DNA of 32,255 nt from Balneolaceae bacterium (GTDB lineage Bacteria; Bacteroidota; Rhodothermia; Balneolales; Balneolaceae), in NCBI GenBank assembly GCA_016937115.1, contig JAFGWN010000111.1:1-32255 (forward strand), given 5' to 3'. The translations under genes and the position numbers were made by a program. Below, one piece after another: positions 27,189 through 32,255 of the stretch (position 1 is the stretch's first letter; every line of letters starts with the position of its first letter). The notes under the pieces are model-generated. The model was not told where the DNA came from and did not search any database. It saw only the letters and a program-made list of their open reading frames with translations.

Positions 27189-27563
27189 TTAGAGTTTAAA
27201 CTGATCGATATCCCAATCAAGCATTCCTTTTTTGATGAGATAGACCAAGCCTACAAATAATTCAAGAATAAAAATAATCATTGAAACCAATGTGCCGACT
27301 CCTGCATCAAGGTATTGAACCGTCCAGGGATAGAGAAATACAACTTCTATATCGAACACGATAAATGCCATTGCAACAAGATAAAAGCTGATGGAATAGC
27401 GCTCATCAGCTTCGCCTACAGGATCCATACCACTTTCATATGGGCTAAGTTTATTCTTGTTTGGTCGGAAAGGCCCTAACACTCGAGATAGTGTCATTAG
27501 CAAAATGGCCAGCACCAACGCAATAACCGCAAGAATAACGATCGGCAAATAGTTTTCTAACAT
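27189..27563 (-). CDS. nuoA: NADH:quinone oxidoreductase subunit A
   Basis: Small membrane subunit near the quinone site. The 124-residue protein has three predicted membrane segments (about 7-27, 62-82, 88-110) and the conserved loop [21 protein letters not shown] (about 41-61) followed by [13 protein letters not shown]. It is the first nuo gene; a promoter-like sequence lies about 30-60 bp upstream. Confidence 0.97.
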   Translation of the reverse strand: MLENYLPIVILAVIALVLAILLMTLSRVLGPFRPNKNKLSPYESGMDPVGEADERYSISFYLVAMAFIVFDIEVVFLYPWTVQYLDAGVGTLVSMIIFILELFVGLVYLIKKGMLDWDIDQFKL

Positions 27564-27593
27564 AAATTTAAAGTCGTTTAATTTTCACGCCTG

Positions 27594-27622
27594 AAATTAG
27601 GGTCAATCGGTTGCAATGTCAA
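27594..27622 (-). promoter_or_regulatory. nuoA: Promoter-like sequence upstream of nuoA
   Basis: On the minus strand TTGACA (27622-27617) is followed 17 bp later by TAATTT (27599-27594), then about 30 bp to the nuoA ATG. The -35 matches the sigma-70 consensus exactly; the -10 is weak (three of six). Members of this group may use a different -10 form (TAnnTTTG), which the site only partly fits. Position favours a nuo operon promoter. Confidence 0.4.
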
Positions 27623-27725
27623 TAAAATAAGGCAGAGAATATAGAAGATATTCTGCTCAATGGATATTGGTTTTTAAGAGTTTTAACTATTTAAAATCAC
27701 TCTAAAGAAATTAGTGTTTTGGAGG

Positions 27726-28097
27726 TCAGCATGTGGAGTGTATCAGCGCACCAACCTGTTCGTTATCACATAGACTGTTATATTTTTCAACTGCGTTTTC
27801 GGTTTGCATTATATGATATGTGCATCCTTTATTTTCCAGGAATTCAATGGTTTTTGTGGATGTTTGCAACCGTTCGTTGATTCCCTTCGAAAGAATGATG
27901 ATTTGGGCATTATGTTCTAACAATTCCTCTACATCAGCTGGTTGAATACCGGGAACGTGTTGCGTGCCCGTTTCAGTCCAATCCCATGCCCGGGAACCGC
28001 CGGGATAAAGCTTCGCATCTTTATATGTGTTTTCTTTGGTTTGAACTTCGCCCCAACGAAGCAACACAATTTTTGGTGAAATGGTTTTCTTATTCAT
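27726..28097 (-). CDS. Mth938/AAMDC-like domain protein beside the nuo operon
   Basis: A 123-residue single-domain protein of the Mth938 superfamily (DUF498), which includes human AAMDC and the complex I assembly factor NDUFAF3. The family features are clear: SPKIVLLRWGEV near the start, YKDAKLYPGGSRAWDWTETG (about 24-43), HVPGIQPADVEEL (47-59), IIILSKGINERLQTS (71-85) and the C-terminal ALIHSTC. The DWxETGTxHxPGxQPAD core is closer to AAMDC than to NDUFAF3. No signal peptide or membrane segment is seen. The gene is 162 bp upstream of nuoA on the same strand, which makes a link to complex I assembly attractive but unproven. Biochemical function is unknown. Confidence 0.85.
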   Translation of the reverse strand: MNKKTISPKIVLLRWGEVQTKENTYKDAKLYPGGSRAWDWTETGTQHVPGIQPADVEELLEHNAQIIILSKGINERLQTSTKTIEFLENKGCTYHIMQTENAVEKYNSLCDNEQVGALIHSTC

Positions 28098-28240
28098 TGC
28101 GTTACATTTTACTTGCGACTCATTAAAATAACATTATTATTGCTGTTTACGTTTGGGTTTTAGAAGGGTACGAGTTTACGTAAATCATAAAAATTGGTAC
28201 CTTAGCATTTGTAGTCATAATCATTAAATCATTCTTAGCA

Positions 28241-28816
28241 TTGAGTAAAATAAAAATGGACATCTTAGGGCTCTCTACCAGTCCCAGTAGTGGGGGAGCC
28301 TACGCATTAATATTGAATGAGATAGAAGGAAATCGCCGGTTACCTATAATAATAGGTACGTTCGAAGCCCAGGCAATTGCCCTGGAGCTTGAACATATTA
28401 AGCCGCCGCGGCCAATGACACACGATCTTTTAAAAAATGCCATCGAAGTTTTTGGCGCTAATATCGACCAGGTTTTTATTAATGATTTAAATGAAGGAAC
28501 ATTTTTTGCACGAATTATATATCAGAAAAACGGTGAAAAAGTTGAGCAAGATGCCCGCCCGAGTGATGCCATCGCATTAGCCGTTCGTTTTAAGGCGCCT
28601 ATTTACGTGAGCGCCGAGGTGCTCGATGAAGCAGGAATTGTTTCAGAAAAAGCTAAAAGCTCGTCCGGGGCTGGCGAATTGCAACAGAGTGAGGCTTCTA
28701 CAGCCGGAATGAGCAAGTTAGAAAAGCTTGAGAATGAACTCCAGACTGCGATAGAAACCGAGAACTATGAGAAAGCGGCTCGTATTCGTGACCAGATTAA
28801 TAAGTTGAAAGGGTAG
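28241..28816 (+). CDS. Bifunctional-nuclease (DUF151) domain protein with UVR motif
   Basis: The first 130 residues form a BFN/DUF151 domain (LPIIIGTFEAQAIALELE at 34-51, PRPMTHDLL, ARPSDAIALAVRFKAPIYV), a family with reported nuclease activity in some members. A spacer rich in Ser, Ala and Gly is followed by a UVR motif at about 155-189 (LENELQTAIETENYEKAARI), as in UvrB/UvrC, a common partner in this group. I keep the TTG at 28241 because it gives MSKIKMDILGLS, in line with family N-termini; an ATG five codons in is the alternative. It is divergent from the Mth938 gene, and bshC follows after 4 bp. Confidence 0.88.
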   Translation: MSKIKMDILGLSTSPSSGGAYALILNEIEGNRRLPIIIGTFEAQAIALELEHIKPPRPMTHDLLKNAIEVFGANIDQVFINDLNEGTFFARIIYQKNGEKVEQDARPSDAIALAVRFKAPIYVSAEVLDEAGIVSEKAKSSSGAGELQQSEASTAGMSKLEKLENELQTAIETENYEKAARIRDQINKLKG

Positions 28817-28820
28817 CCGG

Positions 28821-30440
28821 GTGCAGTTAAAAAAATACGCCTTCAAAAATCTCCCATTTTCCGATCTTTTTACTGCTTATACAGATAATTTCGGTGAGGT
28901 GGCTGAGTTTTATGAAGTCAATCCATTTAATCCGGGTGATCTAAAGCAAAAAGCCTCATCCTTTACTTTTAAAGGAGACCGTGAACAAACAGCTGCTATT
29001 CTAAAAGAATTTAACAAACAGTTTGAGACGGAATCCAGCGACCTTATTTTTGAAAACATTGACCGGTTAAAACAGGATGATGCGTTAGCTATTGTAACCG
29101 GTCAGCAGCTGGGCATTTACGGCGGACCGGTATTCACGATGTTTAAAACCCTGACAACTATTTATCAGGCCCGGCAATTGGAAGATGCACTAAACCGCCC
29201 GGTTATTCCGGTATTCTGGCTGGCTGATGAAGATCACGATTACGATGAGATTCGAAGCATTCAGGTGTTGAATGATGACGGTCCTGAATCATTTTCGCTT
29301 CCTTCCAAGAATAATGGCTTGCCGCCTGTTTCAGAATTGAAGATTCCTGAAGAAATGGATCAGCTGGCATCATCTATACATTCAACGCTGATTGATTCTG
29401 ATTATTCCGAAAAACTGTGGACATTATTGGATGAATGTTTTGTTGCCGATCGTACTTTTCTGAAAGGATTTGGAGATTTAATAGTGCGGTTATTTGCCAA
29501 ACACGGTTTGGTGATGGCGGGCAGCCATCATGCTATGGTAAAGCAAGAAACAAAAACCGTTTTAAAAGAGGCAGTACAAAAAGCAGATACGATTCGGACG
29601 GTGCTTGACAAACAGTCGCAGAAAATAGAAAAAAGATTTCATCAGCAAGTAAAGTTATACGATTCACATCTTTTCTATCTGGATAATGAAATGGGCCGGT
29701 CCAAAATTTCACGTAATGACGACAAATGGATGACCGATAATGGCCACCAGTGGAATACGGATGAATTGCTCGATGAAATTGATGATAAACCCGAAAAATT
29801 TTCGCCGGATGTATTTTTGCGGCCGATATTGCAGGATAGGCTATTACCAACGCTGGGATATGTTGCCGGCCCGGGCGAAGTGGCTTATTACGGACAGATG
29901 AAATCGTTTTATCGCTGTTTTAATCAGCAGATGCCTGCTATTTTTCCCCGCCTCAGTGCAACATTTATTGAGCCCGCCATTGATCGTATCATCAACGAAT
30001 TGCCGTTTAAACTGCACGAGTATAACAGCCGCATCGAAGATTTGGAAACGGCCTTTGTGGATCGTACCGAAGAAACCGATATTGATGCACTTTTTGAAAA
30101 TTGGAAGCATGAAATTGAAGATGCATCCGAGTCCTTCATCACGCAAATAATCGCTATTGATGATACGCTCGAAGGAGCTGCCGGTAAAGCACAGGCCACG
30201 TATGAAAATGCACGGGAGAAGCTGAAGGGTAAAGTATACCGGGCCGTTAAAAAGCGTGAAAAGATTCAGTTAAACAGGGTGCAGCGTATTCAGCAAAATT
30301 TATTCCCGGGAAGAAATCTTCAGGAGCGAACACTTTGCGGCATTTATTACATGAATAAGTTTGGTCTCGATATTTGGGATCAGATACTGTCAAAGATGGA
30401 TGATGCAGATTTAGATTCGCATACTTTAATTTATCTATAA
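28821..30440 (+). CDS. bshC: Bacillithiol biosynthesis cysteine-adding enzyme BshC
   Basis: Last step of bacillithiol synthesis: adding cysteine to glucosaminyl-malate. The 539-residue protein matches BshC over its length: TGQQLGIYGGPVFTMFKTLT (near 94-113), PVFWLADEDHDYDEI (130-144), the YVAGPGEVAYYGQMKSFY segment (about 350-367) and a long C-terminal coiled coil (about 405-500) ending near NLQERTLCGIYYMNKFG. It starts with GTG 4 bp after the upstream stop, and the next gene begins at once after its stop. Presence of bshC implies bshA and bshB elsewhere. Confidence 0.95.
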   Translation: MQLKKYAFKNLPFSDLFTAYTDNFGEVAEFYEVNPFNPGDLKQKASSFTFKGDREQTAAILKEFNKQFETESSDLIFENIDRLKQDDALAIVTGQQLGIYGGPVFTMFKTLTTIYQARQLEDALNRPVIPVFWLADEDHDYDEIRSIQVLNDDGPESFSLPSKNNGLPPVSELKIPEEMDQLASSIHSTLIDSDYSEKLWTLLDECFVADRTFLKGFGDLIVRLFAKHGLVMAGSHHAMVKQETKTVLKEAVQKADTIRTVLDKQSQKIEKRFHQQVKLYDSHLFYLDNEMGRSKISRNDDKWMTDNGHQWNTDELLDEIDDKPEKFSPDVFLRPILQDRLLPTLGYVAGPGEVAYYGQMKSFYRCFNQQMPAIFPRLSATFIEPAIDRIINELPFKLHEYNSRIEDLETAFVDRTEETDIDALFENWKHEIEDASESFITQIIAIDDTLEGAAGKAQATYENAREKLKGKVYRAVKKREKIQLNRVQRIQQNLFPGRNLQERTLCGIYYMNKFGLDIWDQILSKMDDADLDSHTLIYL

Positions 30441-31010
30441 ATGGATGTTGCAGCGAAAAAGAGCAGATTAAGGAAAGAACTGCTCGATAAAAGGACTTCA
30501 ATTCCAAGCGATCAGTTTGAGGAAAAATCAGCCCAAATTTGTAACCGTTTAAAGGATTTTCCTGTTTTTCAAAACGCCCAAACTATTCACTGTTACGTGT
30601 CGATGAATCAGCGTGGTGAAGTGAATACTCATCCGTTGATTAAGGATATGCTGGGTGCCGGAATAAATGTAGTTGTTCCGGTCACAAAATTTGAATCTGG
30701 TAATTTGCAGCACGTTCATCTTGAAAAATTTAACCAACTAAAAGAGAATAAATGGGGGGTGTTGGAACCAGAAGGTGGGGAAGAAGTGCCGGTTCATCAA
30801 CTGGAGTTAGTTATCGTTCCCATGGTGGGCGGTGATCGGCAAAGAAACCGCCTTGGGTACGGGAAAGGATTTTATGATCGATTTTTGTCTAAAGTCAACT
30901 GCCTGACCATTGGGCTGCTATTTGAAAGATGTCTTATCGACGAAATCCCTGTTGAGCCTTTCGATGTGCCACTGGATATGTTGATTACAGAGGAAGAAAT
31001 TATTCAATAG
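30441..31010 (+). CDS. 5-formyltetrahydrofolate cyclo-ligase
   Basis: Converts 5-formyl-THF to 5,10-methenyl-THF with ATP, returning a storage folate to one-carbon metabolism. The 189-residue protein has RKELLDKRTSIP near the N-terminus, CYVSMNQRGEVNTHPLI (about 52-68), and the ATP/substrate signature VGGDRQRNRLGYGKGFYDRFL (about 129-149). Its ATG directly abuts the bshC stop with no gap, so the two are probably translated together. Gene names vary (fau, ygfA, MTHFS). Confidence 0.93.
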   Translation: MDVAAKKSRLRKELLDKRTSIPSDQFEEKSAQICNRLKDFPVFQNAQTIHCYVSMNQRGEVNTHPLIKDMLGAGINVVVPVTKFESGNLQHVHLEKFNQLKENKWGVLEPEGGEEVPVHQLELVIVPMVGGDRQRNRLGYGKGFYDRFLSKVNCLTIGLLFERCLIDEIPVEPFDVPLDMLITEEEIIQ

Positions 31011-31061
31011 TATTGAAACAACATTCGCTTTTTTTCGTACTTTCCTAAAAAGCGATAACCT

Positions 31062-31766
31062 ATGGCAGAAAAAACACGACAACATACCTCATCACCCTCA
31101 CTCGATTCTTTCACCGAATTTGAAGATCATGAGCTTCGGTCCACGATGCGTGATTTTCTTGAAGAGGAGGAAAAAGAAAAACAGTCGATCTGGAATGTGG
31201 CAACCATTGCCGGTATTGCTATGTTTTTTGTAAGCATGATTTATATAGTGCAACTAATAGGACTGGAAATCGGTCCCGGCCTTTCCGGATTGATGAATGT
31301 GTTGCCGTTTATTGGAGCGTTCTTGGTTGCGTTTGTAGGATTCGGATATTTCGTAGGCGATCGAAAGAGGGTAAAGAAAGTTGTCAAAAAGCAAAAAGAG
31401 CGGCGCAAGGATTACTTTGAAAAAGAGTTTCCCAAAGATCAGTTCGACTCGAACGATGATGTCGATTTAGAAGAAGAACTCTTTGGTAATACCTCTTCGA
31501 AAGGTTCGGCTCAACATCGAAAAAAGACATTTGATCATTATGCACTCCGCCAGTCAAAAAAACTTTATAAATCCCGTACAGATAAAAAGTGGGCAGGTGT
31601 TTGTGGCGGACTGGCCAAATATTTTGGCATCAGTTCAACGGTGATTCGCGTATTATTTGTGATTACATTTTTTGCCAGTTCAGGTTCAACATTACTGGTT
31701 TATATTGCGTTATCTTTGGCGCTCGACAAAGAACCGCCCGAACTTATGGACGACTTCAATTTTTAG
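31062..31766 (+). CDS. PspC-domain membrane protein
   Basis: A 234-residue inner-membrane protein. After an acidic cytoplasmic N-terminus (1-40), two membrane segments lie at about 46-66 and 75-95. A basic/acidic linker follows (about 100-160), then a C-terminal PspC domain: KSRTDKKWAGVCGGLAKYFG (about 170-189) and a membrane stretch with VIRVLFVITFF and LLVYIALSLAL. PspC domains occur in the phage-shock stress system, but no pspA or pspB is nearby, so a stress role is only a family-level guess. The gene lies 51 bp after the cyclo-ligase gene. Confidence 0.85.
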   Translation: MAEKTRQHTSSPSLDSFTEFEDHELRSTMRDFLEEEEKEKQSIWNVATIAGIAMFFVSMIYIVQLIGLEIGPGLSGLMNVLPFIGAFLVAFVGFGYFVGDRKRVKKVVKKQKERRKDYFEKEFPKDQFDSNDDVDLEEELFGNTSSKGSAQHRKKTFDHYALRQSKKLYKSRTDKKWAGVCGGLAKYFGISSTVIRVLFVITFFASSGSTLLVYIALSLALDKEPPELMDDFNF

Positions 31767-31841
31767 TCGCCTATTTTATTGTCATCGAGCGCTAAATTGA
31801 GCATATTCCTGTCTAATATTATATAACCAGATCAATTTCTT

Positions 31842-32255
31842 TTGTTCATTACATTTGAAGGCATTGACGGAAGCGGCAAGTCAACTCAAATTGCATTGCT
31901 CAGGAATAAGCTCTTGGAGGAGGGGCATAAGGTAACGGTATTCCGGGAACCGGGCGGAACCGAAGTCTCCGAAAAAATTAGAGCCCTGTTGCTGAACCCT
32001 GACTTTGATATCCATCCTGTAACGGAGCTACTGCTTTTCTCATCAGCCCGCGCACAGCTTATCTCAGAGAAAGTCAGGCCGTTACTCAACAAAAATGAAG
32101 TCGTAATATTAGATCGGTTTTATGATTCCACTACGGCCTACCAGGGATACGGGCGTTCATCGTTGCCGTTACAGGATATCCACCGGCTTAACAAAATAGC
32201 CAGCCACAATATCGTGCCCGATATTACCTTTTATCTAAAAATATCGCTCGAGGAA
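31842..32255 (+). CDS. tmk: Thymidylate kinase (3' truncated by window)
   Basis: Phosphorylates dTMP to dTDP. The 138 visible codons cover the P-loop FEGIDGSGKSTQ (about 5-16), the substrate loop FREPGGTE (about 35-42), SSARAQL and the DRFYDSTTAYQGYGR segment (about 91-105) with the DR dTMP site. The only start in frame after the upstream stop at 31824 is the TTG at 31842, which reads (M)FITFEGIDGSGKST and matches the family N-terminus. The frame stays open to the end of the window; about 65-75 residues are missing. Confidence 0.95.
   Translation, partial: MFITFEGIDGSGKSTQIALLRNKLLEEGHKVTVFREPGGTEVSEKIRALLLNPDFDIHPVTELLLFSSARAQLISEKVRPLLNKNEVVILDRFYDSTTAYQGYGRSSLPLQDIHRLNKIASHNIVPDITFYLKISLEE

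Overview
This 32 kb window is a densely coded, mostly housekeeping stretch of a Gram-negative bacterial chromosome, with moderate GC. It most resembles the FCB group (Bacteroidota and relatives), plausibly Balneolota or Rhodothermota. The reasons are an outer-membrane lipid A enzyme (LpxH type), a bacillithiol enzyme (BshC), a beta-subunit ATPase with a large insertion near the middle, A-rich leaders with few clear Shine-Dalgarno sequences, and dispersed GTCATTCCGAG-type intergenic repeats. The placement is an inference; there is no 16S rRNA gene here. I saw no tRNA, rRNA, CRISPR array, transposase, integrase or phage gene.

Layout. 1-1730 (+): the end of an ATP synthase operon (atpD, cut by the window start, then atpC and a strong terminator). 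1731-2328: about 600 bp without a supportable gene. 2329-6496 (-): an envelope operon of polyprenyl diphosphate synthase, lpxH-like hydrolase and class A penicillin-binding protein. 6641-8610 (+): pgi and a deoxynucleoside kinase. 8657-15453 (+): the classical fatty-acid cluster yceD-rpmF-plsX-fabH-fabD-fabG-acpP-fabF-rnc; rpmF is only 59 codons. 15657-19757 (-): dnaB, a family 4-like uracil-DNA glycosylase and mtaB. 20121-27563 (-): nuoABCDEFGH, the first eight complex I genes, ending after nuoH with no nuoI-N following. 27726-28097 (-): an Mth938/AAMDC-like protein directly upstream of nuoA. 28241-32255 (+): a bifunctional-nuclease-domain protein, bshC, 5-formyl-THF cyclo-ligase, a PspC-domain membrane protein and the start of tmk, which uses a TTG start and is cut by the window end.

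How the genes work together. Three blocks are real functional units: F1 ATPase subunits; precursor supply and initiation/elongation of type II fatty-acid synthesis; and the NADH-input, quinone-site and first membrane parts of respiratory complex I. The envelope block joins carrier-lipid supply, lipid A synthesis and peptidoglycan polymerisation.

I did not find a clearly new system. The observations most worth a second look are: the uracil-DNA glycosylase that has lost three of the four usual iron-sulfur cysteines; the Mth938/NDUFAF3-superfamily protein beside the complex I operon; the complex I operon broken after nuoH; structured repeats placed inside the nuo operon; and the unexplained 600 bp after atpC.
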